The notes beneath the pieces were generated by a model. The model was not told the DNA's origin, ran no database searches, and saw nothing but the letters and a program-made list of their open reading frames with translations. Shown piece by piece: positions 11,309 to 20,690 of a DNA stretch of 64,000 bases (its first letter is position 1; every line of letters begins with the position of its first letter). Location of the stretch: positions 39,990,627-40,054,626 of the forward strand of contig NC_077223.1 in assembly GCF_024763615.1 (NCBI RefSeq), read 5' to 3'. Source of the DNA: Phlebotomus papatasi. Taxonomy: Eukaryota > Arthropoda > Insecta > Diptera > Psychodidae. The position numbers and the translations under genes are program-made.

Positions 11309-12094
11309 CAAAATGGGGTAGTCAATACCCAAAGTGGGATAGAATCAATCCCAAAATGGGATAGAATCAATCAGAATGGGATAGAATAAATCCCCAATCC
11401 CTAAATGGGATAGAATCAATCCCAGAGTGGGATAGAATCAATCCCAAAGAGTGGGATAGAATCAATCCCAGAGAGTGGGATAGAATAGAATTAATCCCAA
11501 AATGGAATAGAATCAATCCCAAAATGGGATAGAATCAATCCCAGAGTGGGATAGAATTAAAAGTGGGATAGAATCAATCCCAGTGGGATAGTGGGATAGA
11601 ATCAATCCCAGAGAATGGGATAGAATCAATCCCAGAGTGGGATAGAATCAATCCCAGAATGGGATAGAATCAATCCCAGAGTGGGATAGAATCAATCCCA
11701 GAATGGGATAGAATCAATCCCAAAGAGTGGGATAGAATCAATCCCAGAATGGGATAGAATTCAATCCCAGAGAATGGGATAGAATCAATAGAGTGGGATA
11801 GAATCAATCCCAGAATGGGATAGAATTAATCCCAAAATGGGATAGAATCAATCCCAAAATGGGATAGAATCAATCCCAGAGTGGGATAGAATCAATCCCA
11901 AAATGGGATAGAATCAATCCCAGAGTGGGATAGAATCAATCCCAAAATGGGATAGAATCAATCCCAGAATGGGATAGAATCAATCCCAGAATGGGATAGA
12001 ATCAATCCCAGAATGGGATAGAATCGATACCAAAATGGGATAGAATCAATACCAAAATAGGATAGAATCAATACCAGAATGGGATAGAATTAAT
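11309..12094. repeat. 22-bp palindromic satellite array, right arm (inverted)
   Basis: About 35 copies of the reverse complement, GTGGGATAGAATCAATCCCA, with more indels than the left arm (extra GA pairs, missing half-units near 11560-11610 and 11780). It ends in units reading ATACCAAAATGGG before decayed flanks. Confidence 0.88.
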
Positions 12095-12411
12095 ACTGTT
12101 TCCTAATAAATAATGACTTTCAAAAATCAATGCTGCAATGGGATTAAATTAATCCCACGAATTCTAAAATTCAATCTCAAATTGAGATAGAAACAATACG
12201 ATTTCCTCCTCAAAAAATTAATTTCATAAATTTAATACCAATATGTCCTAAAAGTAATCCCAATATTTCTTAACTTTGTTCTAGAAATTAAAATCAATCC
12301 CAATATGCACCTATTTTCAAGAAAATTTGGGATAATTTTGGTATTGAAATGGTGGGATTAAAATCAATACCATGGGTATTGAATCTGGATACTTGAAAAA
12401 TTTTCTCTGTG

Positions 12412-12751
12412 TGGTTTAACTATATTTACGGCTCAATAAAGACCCTGGAAGACACGAAAATGATGACAGGAAATAAATGCAGATACGACAATGGTCGATG
12501 CAACCGATGCAATCACTCTCCATTCCGTATCCTAAATGGAACTGTCACTTTATTGCGCATTTTCCGAGCTTCACTGCGCTGCCTGCTAGCGGCGTACTCT
12601 GACATTCCATCATCTGATGCTCTGCAACCGCGCCATCTGTGAGGCGCTTTAACAACGCGGTGCACAGCGCAGCACGTCCAGGACCACGCTCACCTTGTTG
12701 CTTCAATGAGCGTCTTCCATACCATCAGTTAAAATTTATTTTCATAATTAT
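12412..12751. other. GC-richer unique block, no gene recognised
   Basis: Around 12480-12710 the composition becomes GC-richer (CTGCGCTGCCTGCTAGCGGC, CAACGCGGTGCACAGCGCAG). The 77-codon frame here matches nothing I know. It may be old transposon or non-coding sequence. Confidence 0.35.
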
Positions 12752-12859
12752 GGCCTCGACATACTACAGAAATTTATGTCCATATTGAAGCAAATTGCCT
12801 ACGCTTATGAAGGAATAACTGTTAAATATGGACATAAATTTCTCTAGTGTGTAGAGGCC
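12752..12859. mobile_element. MITE, CCTCTACACA family, 108 bp
   Basis: TGGCCTCGACATACTACAGA at the left pairs with TCTCTAGTGTGTAGAGGCCA at the right, and inside ATTTATGTCCATATTG faces its inverse. Near-identical copies lie at 16131-16248 and 61333-61440. Confidence 0.8.
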
Positions 12860-12986
12860 ACCTCAGTTGAGCAAATTCAATCAAATTCTTGAAAGAATTG
12901 CAAATTCTGTATTTAAGTTTAACGGGTTTCGTAGGTCAGGAAGACTAAATAACGGCATATTTTCATTTAATGTTTTTTTAAGCTCC
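12860..12986. other. Short spacer, nothing seen
   Basis: AT-rich spacer between two MITEs. Confidence 0.4.
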
Positions 12987-13224
12987 TACAGTAGACTCTC
13001 GCTCAATCGGCTCTTTTTCAATTGGGCGAAAAATTTTGTTGACAATTTTCACGTTTAATTATGAAGCTAATTCGCTCAGATTCGCTGTAGTTCTTCCTAT
13101 TTTATCGTGATTCTTTATAATTGAGCGCTTTTTGTGGAAATTACAAAGGCTTTGACGCCCAAATCCATCGATAAACCGGATGACATTGTGCCCCAAATGC
13201 CCAATTGAGAGAGAGTCTACTGTA
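12987..13224. mobile_element. Pogo-like MITE, TACAGTAGACTCTC ends, 238 bp
   Basis: TACAGTAGACTCTCGCTCAA at 12987 and the inverse at 13224 (GAGAGTCTACTGTA) form terminal inverted repeats continuing into CAATTGGGC/GCCCAATTG. There is no ORF of interest. The TA boundary with a CAG start suggests pogo/Tigger-type elements (inference). Confidence 0.75.
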
Positions 13225-13333
13225 AATATACAAAAGTGCAAAATTTAAATATATTTTCTGAAATGTTCTTTTAAAAATTACTATTTTACACACTGATAGA
13301 CTATATTGTATCATGTGCAAGGGGTCCCGGTAT

Positions 13334-14168
13334 TACAGTAGACTCTCGCTAATTCGGCTCCTTTAACATCGGGCTACTTTTTAATTCGGGCAGCAGTTAA
13401 ATTTGAAGAAAGTTTGTTGACATTTTTCAAGTGCGATTATGATTGTCGAATGAAACAAATATGCTCAAATTTGCCATGCTTTGTCTCAGTTGCGATGTGA
13501 TTTTGCATTGTTGAGGGGCTTTCATGAAATTTAGAATTAATATGTAGATATATGTATTAATATGTAATATGTAAACTTAATATGAGTATGCAGGTGAACA
13601 AAAAATCGTTGCATTTCAAAGCATTTGATGCCCGAATTTCTCTCTAATTCTGGTAACATTTCGATCCCAAATACACTAGATCCCGGCATTAATGCACATT
13701 TTCGGGACCGAAAAAACGCGCGAAATGGCATTATGCATCCAGAAAATTTGCATACCTACAGGGGCTTTCTTTTGAATAAATTGACCGTTGAACGAATTTC
13801 GCGCAGAGTAAAAGTCGGTAAAAGTAGTTCAAACAAAAAGATTCAAATGTTTCAACTAATTCAACAATATAAATGCATTAACAAACAGTACATGGCCAGA
13901 GTTCTTCAATAAATGGTTAGAATAATAAAAAAAATACCTTAAAAAAAAGAAATTAAAATTTTGTTCTGAAAAAGTAGCAAAATGTTTTCAAATTTCCCGC
14001 GTCGCACAATAGTATGCATTCAGGCGTATTTCAAAAATGATTTCATAAATTGACTCCCGATGGTAGGCAAATTTGCATAATTGTGTGTGCATAATTCCGT
14101 CAGGTGCATAATCCCGAAGGACTTAATGCCGGGACTGAGTGTACCCGAATTTGAGAGAGTCTACTGTA
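13334..14168. mobile_element. Pogo-like element, TACAGTAGACTCTC ends, 835 bp
   Basis: TACAGTAGACTCTCGCTAAT at 13334 pairs with the end AATTTGAGAGAGTCTACTGTA at 14168, with TTCGG/CCGAA inside. It is longer than the 238-bp copy and may carry extra inserted sequence. Its right part (about 13690-14130) is repeated directly in 14169-14510. No transposase is readable. Confidence 0.7.
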
Positions 14169-14510
14169 TTTTCGAGGCAGAGAAAAAAGCGCGCGAAACG
14201 GCTCTATGCATACAGCAATTTTGCATACTTTCAGGAGACTTCTTTTGAATAAGTTACGGAAACGCCGTAAAATATGCAAAATTTTAGACGCCAATTTCTT
14301 TGGCTATCAGCGTCAACTGTTCATAAATAACGCATTTCAAATTTACCGCCTTGAAAAAAAAATGCATCCACTTAGGGGTTTATCAAAAATTATTTTACAA
14401 ATGAGCTCCTAATGACCGGCAAAAATGCATAGATGTGTTTGCAGCTTGCATTAATCTCGTTTATGCATAATTCCGATATGCATAATCCTTGGACCCTCTG
14501 TAGTCGTATT
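14169..14510. repeat. Direct repeat of the inner part of the pogo-like element
   Basis: GAAACGGCTCTATGCATACA and TTGCATACTTTCAGGAGACT here parallel GAAATGGCATTATGCATCCA and TTGCATACCTACAGGGGCTT near 13720-13770. The ATGCATAATTCCG / CATAATCC ending also recurs. This suggests a second, end-truncated copy. Confidence 0.6.
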
Positions 14511-14708
14511 GTACTTATGCATACTTATACATATAGGTCTGCATGTTACCTTTCCGGCAGCCACTGAAAATATTTGTGTCACCAGTTCCGTAATTTTCAG
14601 TAATCTTATCTTCAACAACATTTTCTTACAAGATATTCCTAATAGATTTCGCAAGAAAAAATACCAAATAATTTGAAATATAGATCGTAGGATAAGATTC
14701 AGGAATGT

Positions 14709-14714
14709 TATAAA
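14709..14714 (+). promoter_or_regulatory. TATA box of the + strand peritrophin-like gene
   Basis: TATAAA, followed 34 bp later by TCAATTT with its A at 14743. This fits the insect initiator consensus at the usual distance and leaves a 5' UTR of about 40 bases before the ATG at 14783. Confidence 0.6.
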
Positions 14715-14782
14715 TACCCTTTCGTGTTGGAAGCGCTAAATCAATTTTGTAATTGCGGAGTAAGAAGAAACACATTTGTGAA

Positions 14783-15307
14783 ATGAAGTGGTTGATTGTG
14801 TTGAGTGTTTTTGTGGCCAGTACTATGGCTCAAGATTGGGAGATCCTGCCAAGGTGTGAAGGCAAGGACTGGCAGTACTTCCCAGATCCCGGAAGTGACT
14901 GCCGTAGTTATTTCCGCTGTGAAAATGGGCATCCTGTGAGACACTATTGCGACCAGGGTCTGCTCTTTGACACCAATACTATGTCCTGCAACTGGGAACA
15001 GTCTGTGAATTGCCCACCTGCCCACCATCCTGATCCTCCCTTCCCTGAGCCACCAATTCAGCATCCTCCTCAACATCCACCACCTCAGAATGCTCCATCT
15101 CCGGCTGGTACTTGCCCACCGCACGAGGATCCACAGTTCCCCACTCACTTGGCAGACAACAATGACTGCACCAAGTTCTTCAAGTGCCTCAACGGACTTC
15201 CCATTCCTCAAAATTGCCCAGCGGGAACACACTGGAATGATACCAAGAAGTTCTGCGACTACCCAGGAAATGCCCAGTGCTGGAAGCGCATCAGGTTCAT
15301 CCGTTGA
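14783..15307 (+). CDS. Peritrophin-like secreted protein, two CBM14 domains
   Basis: A 174-residue secreted chitin-binding protein in a single exon. I chose the ATG at 14783 because it opens a typical signal peptide (MKWLIVLSVFVASTMA, cut expected before QDW); the in-frame ATG ten codons earlier would place charged residues in front of it. Two peritrophin-A/CBM14 domains follow: Cys25-Cys77 with spacing C-x14-C-x5-C-x9-C-x12-C-x7-C, and Cys111-Cys166 with C-x17-C-x5-C-x9-C-x12-C-x7-C. The aromatic residues expected to bind GlcNAc chains are present (YFRC, FFKC). A 33-residue Pro/His-rich linker joins them. Such proteins cross-link chitin in the gut peritrophic matrix or cuticle; which of these cannot be told from sequence. 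It has a TATA promoter upstream and AATAAA 29 bases behind the stop, and is convergent with a second such gene at 16817-17381. Confidence 0.93.
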   Translation: MKWLIVLSVFVASTMAQDWEILPRCEGKDWQYFPDPGSDCRSYFRCENGHPVRHYCDQGLLFDTNTMSCNWEQSVNCPPAHHPDPPFPEPPIQHPPQHPPPQNAPSPAGTCPPHEDPQFPTHLADNNDCTKFFKCLNGLPIPQNCPAGTHWNDTKKFCDYPGNAQCWKRIRFIR

Positions 15308-15335
15308 ATTCTCGAGGCATTATAAATATTTAATC

Positions 15336-15341
15336 AATAAA
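15336..15341 (+). terminator. Polyadenylation signal AATAAA
   Basis: AATAAA 29 bases after the TGA stop of the peritrophin-like gene. A second AATAAA lies near 15386. Confidence 0.65.
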
Positions 15342-15775
15342 TTACCGTTTTTACACCATAAACAATGTTTATTTTCTATTGTTAATAATAAATCAGAGAA
15401 AGAACGATATCTCCTATTCATACCTGAATTGATTATTTTTTTTAGGACTTTAAAGAGTTCCGAAAGATAACGTTCTGTATCCGACTTTCCGGTCTTGTAA
15501 TCCCAGAAATACCGGTCTAGAAGCCAAACGGTTTGAGATACAAATTTTAGGTCTTCTGTGAACTTTCATAAGTCGATGATCCCTATCGGCTCCTCTTTAT
15601 CCCGATCATAATAGTCAAATCTTTGATAACTAATTTTTTTAGTCCTTAAATTTTGGTTACCAAAATTTTGATCGCTGAATTTTTTAATCCCAAATTTGGA
15701 TAACCATATCTTTGATTACTAAATTTTTGAGTACTGAAATTTAAATGACAAAATATTTGATGAATAAATTTTTAA

Positions 15776-15923
15776 AGACCTCTACACATTGGGGGCTGTT
15801 GGGTGCAATTTTCGTCAAAAATTGGGTTTTTGAAAGAAATTGTCTACAGTGCTTTAGATGAAAACGTCAAAATTCTGTCAAAAAGCATTTTTTGATGAAA
15901 ATTGTTCCCAATGTGTAGAGGCC
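15776..15923. mobile_element. MITE at a TTAA site, CCTCTACACA family, 148 bp
   Basis: The left end reads TTAAAGACCTCTACACATTG and the right CAATGTGTAGAGGCCTTAA, with inverse interior segments (AATTTTCGTCAAAAA / TTTTTTGATGAAAATT). TTAA on both sides suggests piggyBac-type targeting (inference). Only the outer ends match the 108-bp elements. Confidence 0.7.
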
Positions 15924-16130
15924 TTAAGTTTCAAATTTCGATAACCAGATATATGATTTGCTATATTTTTTGTTCCTCAAAATTTTGATGGAAGATTTAA
16001 TCACTAAATTTTTGAATCCAAAAATTTTTATGACAAAATATTTGATAAATCGATTTTTACAACCAAATATTTGATCAATAAATTTTTAAGTATCAAAATT
16101 TTGATAACCAAATATTTCATTACCAAATAA

Positions 16131-16248
16131 TTAAGGGTCTCTACACACTAGAGAAATTAATGTCCATTATTGAAGCAAATTCCCTACGCTCGTGTAGGAA
16201 GAACTCTTCAATATGGACATAAATTTCTCTAGTGTGTAGAGGCCATAA
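16131..16248. mobile_element. MITE, CCTCTACACA family
   Basis: TTAAGGGTCTCTACACACTA at the left and TAGTGTGTAGAGGCCATAA at the right, with TGTCCATTATTGAAG facing CTTCAATATGGACAT. Closely related to 12752-12859 and 61333-61440. Confidence 0.78.
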
Positions 16249-16290
16249 GTCCCTTTCGATAACTAAATATTTGATAATTAATTTTTTTGG

Positions 16291-16801
16291 CGAAATGCTT
16301 TGGCTTTTAAACTCCTCTTAGAAGCAGGAGGAAGATATTTGAATAGTAATGTTTATAACAGCTAGGTTTTTCGTGAACGTATATAGTTCATCGAAAAGAG
16401 GTTAACATTACAAAGAGTCATTGGCTTTTGGTCAAAACTAAAAGTATTACATTTGAACACTTGACATAAATGACTAAATTAAGATTCCTTTATTTCTTGA
16501 TGTTGTTTATTGTGTGATGAACCTGTTATACTCTTAGAAAATATAAAACTGTACTACTCTATCTCAAATCATATAGATTTTTTAAATTATAACAGTAAGT
16601 TATTAGAAACACTCTGCGAATCGGTGCATTTTTTCTGTGGTTGTTGATAGATATTTTCAAAGTGTTATAAAATATAACAGTACTAAGGTTGCTCAGGTTG
16701 AACTTAATATTTTTTGTTCGAATGTTGGATTTTTCTTGAAACCAGCAACAGTTTAAGACAAATTTCAAGAAACTTTAGCAAGTAGGATTTACCAATCCAT
16801 C
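16291..16801. other. Intergenic, no gene seen
   Basis: AT-rich sequence between the two convergent peritrophin-like genes. Short frames only. Confidence 0.5.
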
Positions 16802-16807
16802 TTTATT
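16802..16807 (-). terminator. Polyadenylation signal for the minus-strand peritrophin-like gene
   Basis: TTTATT on the plus strand is AATAAA on the minus strand, about ten bases behind the TAG stop at 16817-16819. Confidence 0.55.
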
Positions 16808-16816
16808 GTCTCAAGA

Positions 16817-17092
16817 CTATATTTCTTCGAGACCTACAACTGCTCCTGGAACGCAGATAGCATTAGGATCGCATCGACGAGTCATGTAGTCAAAGCGTGT
16901 TCCAGGTTGACACCACATGTGCCAAAGATCGCCTTCGATACAAAGGTAGAAGCGTCGGCAGTCGTGGTTATCCGGCCAAGCGACCATAACGCCAGGTGCA
17001 CAAGTAGGTGGTGCAGTTGGGGGTGTGTTGGGCGGTGCAGTGGTTGGTTGAGGGTAAATCGGTGGCCAATCCGGAATATCATTAGGTCTCAT
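16817..17092 (-). CDS. Peritrophin-like secreted protein, exon 2 (second CBM14 domain)
   Basis: The second exon follows the acceptor TTTTCCTCAG (AG at 17094-17093) and runs 91 codons to TAG. It joins exon 1 in phase 0 to give a 168-residue precursor. After a Pro/Thr-rich linker (about 30 residues) it encodes Cys108-Cys157 with spacing C-x13-C-x5-C-x9-C-x12-C-x5-C, a complete CBM14 domain including RRFYLC and the W-rich segment DLWHMWC. The ATG at 17092 is the first codon of the exon, not a start. The protein ends VVGLEEI. Confidence 0.9.
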   Translation of the reverse strand: MRPNDIPDWPPIYPQPTTAPPNTPPTAPPTCAPGVMVAWPDNHDCRRFYLCIEGDLWHMWCQPGTRFDYMTRRCDPNAICVPGAVVGLEEI

Positions 17093-17150
17093 CTGAGGAA
17101 AACCAACTTGTTTAAATTTTGATCGTTATTGGTTCATCTTGCTTCCTTAC

Positions 17151-17381
17151 CCTGCAAGTTGACTGACCTTCGAGGACACATTTGCGTTCTTCTTGCTGCC
17201 AGTGCATCCCAAAGGGGCAGGAAAAGTCATGCATCTGCCCATTGACACATCGATAGTATCGATTGCAAGCCTCAGGATCTTGCACGTAATCCTCAGTTAA
17301 ATTTTCGTTGCATGTTGGCTTGCTGACTGCAGCCAATGCACCTCCCAAAAGTGTCACTAAAATCACGCTTTTTGTGAACAT
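17151..17381 (-). CDS. Peritrophin-like secreted protein, exon 1 (signal peptide and first CBM14 domain)
   Basis: It encodes a signal peptide (MFTKSVILVTLLGGALAA) and the first CBM14 domain, Cys24-Cys76, spaced C-x14-C-x5-C-x9-C-x12-C-x7-C with RYYRC as the aromatic core. It ends in AGG before GTAAGG; the intron is 17093-17150, 58 bp. I place the start at 17381 because it gives a clean signal peptide. The frame is open upstream with further ATGs (17471, 17447), which would add 30 or 22 hydrophilic residues before the hydrophobic core. Role as for its neighbour at 14783-15307: chitin binding in peritrophic matrix or cuticle. The different intron content and linker suggest an old duplication or separate recruitment rather than a recent copy. 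Confidence 0.88.
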
Positions 17382-17826
17382 TCCTCCAAGTTCTAGGACA
17401 AACTGCTTGATATTCTGCAGAGGTTTGATTTTTACTGGACGCTCCATTAAAAGTCTCTCTGTGGGAAACATCGTTTGGCAATTTTCTTCGATAAGATCAC
17501 AATGTCCGATATAGTTTAGTGATTAAGAAGGTGTGCTTTGACGCACTGACATATTATTTTGCGTATTTCCGCGGAAGTAGAATTGAGACTCAGACTTTCG
17601 AAAAGGAAGAACGATAAGATTGCAATCTTTTGGGCAAAATTGGAAGATTAAAGATTGAGTCCAATGACTAAGAAAGATGGTTATATTATAATGTTATGAT
17701 TCCGATTTCAATTTGTTTTCTCATTCATGGAGACAATTTTTTTTGGTCTTCGTTAAAATTTAAAGCTTTTACAAAAGTTTGAATGTATTTTCAAGATAGA
17801 TGATGCTACATCTTTTTCCTGAAGGG
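17382..17826. other. Upstream region of the minus-strand peritrophin-like gene
   Basis: Minus-strand promoter region. An ACTATATCGG stretch around 17505-17514 could serve as a weak TATA element. No other gene seen. Confidence 0.35.
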
Positions 17827-18843
17827 TTAACTCTTTCCGGACCACAACATATCCAGCGAACGAATTTCACTAAAACTCACTTTATTGTAACTCTTACTGG
17901 TCAAATATGATACTTTTACAGAGAAAGAATTTTTTCCTCCTCTGGGAAATTGGAAAACTCATGGGTACTCTCGTCCCCAAAAGAACGCAAAGGATACAAA
18001 CTTCAATTTTCCCAAAGCCAATATTATCGATTTTGTAAACTATTTGTGCGTGTCAAAGAACTCCTGTACGATGTTGATCACTAAAACAAGGTGAATTATT
18101 GACCAGTATCTTGTGGGATGTCCAGGAAGTGCTAAAAAGACACCCAGCTCCTGCTTGTCAACAGATTCCTCATAATATTTTACACATAACACTTTAAAAC
18201 ACATTTCTTTCAACACGATGTTATTGCAGACACATTAAGCTTTCTCAAGAGCCAAAAAAAAAACACTTCATAGACAATCAGAATTCATTAAAATCAGGAA
18301 AAACTGGAAAAACTTCCCCGAAAGCAGTCTCCCACGCTGCCAATTGTTAAAATTATCGGCCATATTGGCAAAAATGTCGCTCCCGTTTGGAATTTTATTA
18401 CAAGGTTAGTGTCAAAAAGCAAATGGCGGACATTGGCGGGATAATCTTACATTTGACCTCTAGATTTTTGGGGACTAGAGTACCCATAAAGTTTGAACAA
18501 GTTTTTTGAAAATTTAAGAAAAAATAGTTTTTCGAATTTATGCAATCTGTAATTGTTAGTTATCATACTTATTGGCCCCGAGAGGTTTTTCCTTATTCGG
18601 GTCTAGAAATATCAAAACAGTCACAATATCTCCAAGGAAGCAGAAAATCGAAAATTCACGATTTTTGACCAAAAATATCTAAGCTCAGGAGTTAATTAGG
18701 ATCCTGCAAAAAATATCCTAAATTTGGACATCCTTGTAGTTTGTAATCATCCACAAGAATCGGAATTTTATCGATTCTAAATTGTCTAAAAAAAGAAATT
18801 TTTCCATGGGTACCCAGAGTCCCAAAGGAGACGAAAGAGTTAA
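17827..18843. mobile_element. Possible TTAA-flanked element, about 1 kb
   Basis: TTAACTCTTTCC at 17827 and GAAAGAGTTAA at 18843 are inverted and sit on TTAA. Inside, GGGTACTCTCGTCCCCAAAA resembles the inverse of the right-end sequence around GGGTACCCAGAGTCCCAAAG. The inverted repeats are short, so this call is tentative. No ORF encodes a transposase. Confidence 0.4.
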
Positions 18844-19002
18844 GGATGTTCTTCACCGTTCTCATGTACTATTTCCAATCGGTAAAGATCTTAAGTGCTA
18901 GAATTAAAGAATAGCTCACGAACAGCAGAAAGCGAAATCATCTGCATACAGCAACTTAACCTGTTCTAAGCTGTTTCTGTTTTCTAATGTTTCACTCTGT
19001 TC

Positions 19003-19161
19003 AGGATTGGCTTAGCGCCATCAGCATCTTGTAGAGGCTGTGGGGCTGCCCTGGAGACAGTCGAGCACTTCTTTTGGGAATGCCTTTCATTGGATATATG
19101 TAGTGAAATTCTAGTATCGTCCAGGGAGGGGATAAGGATCTTACGCCTAAGACGAATTTGA
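19003..19161 (+). pseudogene. LINE fragment: C-terminal CCHC-like end of a non-LTR retrotransposon ORF2
   Basis: The frame reads RIGLAPSASCRGCGAALE, then TVEHFFWEC and, further on, REGIRILRLRRI before TGA at 19159-19161. CRGCG...TVEH...WEC is the Cys-Cys-His-Cys pattern that closes ORF2 of Jockey/R1/I-group LINEs ('C.C......EH....C'). Only about 52 codons remain. The sequence before 19003 is not readable as protein, so the copy is 5'-truncated or decayed. AATAAA follows at about 19191. Confidence 0.7.
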
Positions 19162-19310
19162 GTTATATTCATAAATCTAATTGGTTCTGAATAAATAAGA
19201 TGCACGGGAGATACAAAGGCCTCAACAATCCTAAGTATTACTATATCGTTTTTACCATCATAACCTAAATGTAATGAAACTGAATAAATAATTTTGATAA
19301 TTCTAATTAG

Positions 19311-19420
19311 AAAATTTCGTGCAAATTCCATGGAAATTCTGTGGAAGATCCGTAGAAATTCCGTGGAGGTTCCGTGAAAATTCCCGTGGAAATTCCGTGG
19401 AAATTTTGCTTGATTCCAAA
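19311..19420. repeat. Short minisatellite, GGAAATTCCGT unit
   Basis: About eight to nine imperfect copies of TTCCGTGGAAAT (period about 12), each containing the palindromic core GGAAATTCC or a variant. Confidence 0.7.
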
Positions 19421-20290
19421 CGGAATTTCCCAAAATTCACTTTAAATTTGTGGCTGGTCATTTTTGGAATCAGTTGTGTTCTGCTCAAAACATGCTGAGT
19501 GACACATTCGGACACATTGCATGTGTTAGAGAAAATGCGCGGATTAATAGGTGTGATTTTGAGAGAATAAAAACTAATTCACTGTCTGAATGCCCGGTGA
19601 AAAAATATTTTCAGTGTCACAAAAACATGGAGTTGGAAAAATAAAATTTATATACTCAAAATCCATGCAAAAATATGATTCGCGGGGGACTCTTTCCCGT
19701 GAGTTCGAGCATTCTGCAATGCTAAAAGGCTTTTACTATCCCTTTTGGGTCTTTTTGAACCTTTTGAACAAATTTATGCCAAAATTGTTTACCGTAATAT
19801 TTTCACTTCGATGTTTATGCCTAAAATTGACGCTTCAGGTAAGGTAAACGATATTTTTTTTTACAGAACAACTCTGAAGAAATTGCAATTTGGACTGTGT
19901 AAAAATTCATCCAGTTGAATAAATTATTTTGAGAATGAAGAATTGCATTGAAGAAATTGATATCGAAGACTAAACTGAGACCATTTTCACCTCCAAAAGA
20001 AAACTTTGAACTTTGAATGGCTTTACTGAATTATTTAAGCATTTTAAGTCATAAATTGTTTCCAGTTTTTTTTTTTTTTTGTAAATCAAAGTCGGAAAAA
20101 CAATGTAGAAAAAATAATGAAAAGCTGATCTTGTGATCCAGTTTCTTTCTGCCGTGAAATCGACTTTTTCGGGGTTTTCGGGCTATAAACCGCCGCTTTT
20201 TTATGAATTATGGCGGGAAATTTAATCGAATTTGGCGGGAAGATAACTCATCGACAACTCGTACAGCTGCGCGACTCTTCAATTTTCCGC
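19421..20290. other. LSD1 upstream region, no gene seen
   Basis: AT-rich intergenic sequence that becomes GC-richer after 20150 as the LSD1 promoter is approached. There is no convincing coding sequence. Confidence 0.5.
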
Positions 20291-20297
20291 TCAGTTT
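20291..20297 (+). promoter_or_regulatory. Candidate initiator of LSD1
   Basis: TCAGTTT matches the insect initiator consensus (TCAGTY). No TATA box is seen 25-35 bp upstream, which is usual for a housekeeping-type gene. It would give a 5' UTR of about 106 bases. Confidence 0.45.
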
Positions 20298-20398
20298 TGT
20301 TTACATCCGCGACTCCGGTGTTTCTCGGGTTTGTTGTGAGTGTTTTCCGGCGGGTTTTTCAGTGAATTTTCCGTGAATTGACCGTGCGTGCGTGCGTG

Positions 20399-20623
20399 AT
20401 GACGACTCCCGGAGAAATGGACTGTGTTACGGTGATCAGTGACGATTCGGACGTTGAAGTGACGACGCTCAGTGAAATAACAATCACTAGGATCCCGGCG
20501 AAACCCCGTCCGTCCCTTGTTCAGGCCGAGGGGGCTGATCCGGGGGCATCTTCTGGGGCTCAGGCATTCGAGGGACGTGAGGAGTCCGATGGGAGGCGCA
20601 TGAGTCGCCGCAAGAAGGCCAAG
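20399..20623 (+). CDS. KDM1A: LSD1/KDM1A (Su(var)3-3), first coding exon
   Basis: Start of lysine-specific histone demethylase 1, the FAD-dependent nuclear enzyme that removes mono- and dimethyl groups from histone H3 Lys4, usually with a CoREST partner. The ATG at 20399 (MTTPGEMDCV) is the first in the transcript after the candidate initiator. The exon encodes 75 residues: an acidic stretch (SDDSDVEV), then a disordered segment and a basic end RRMSRRKKAK, a likely nuclear localisation signal. It ends with AAG before GTAAGT (phase 0). The junction RKKAK|VEY matches human LSD1 (RKRAKVEY), which supports both the frame and the splice site. Confidence 0.9.
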
Positions 20624-20690
20624 GTAAGTTTTTGGGGGAAGCAATTGTGAGGTTATGTTGATTCCGGCTGTTTTTTTTTGCCACTTGAAG

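Larger units (their letters stand above)
9735..12411. mobile_element. 2.7 kb fold-back element with inverted 22-bp arrays
   Basis: The left end CACAGAGAAAA (9735) and the right end TTTTCTCTGTG (12411) are inverted. Just inside, both ends hold diverged versions of the GGTATT/GGGATT motif. The interior is an array of a 22-bp unit at 9907-11067, a roughly 240-bp unique spacer (11068-11308), and the reverse-complement array at 11309-12094. The two arms could pair over most of their length. No ORF spans it. A clear target-site duplication was not found. It looks like a non-autonomous, Foldback-type DNA element, but its superfamily is not evident. Confidence 0.8.
15555..16290. repeat. Degenerate short-period AT repeat between convergent genes
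   Basis: The region is written in variants of AAATATTTGATAACTAAATT and AATTTTTGATTACC, a decayed array of about 20-25 bp period. It is interrupted by two MITEs (15776-15923 and 16131-16248). Confidence 0.55.

Noticed and set aside
9907..12094. CRISPR array
   Set aside because: Units are directly contiguous with no unique spacers, and the genome is eukaryotic.
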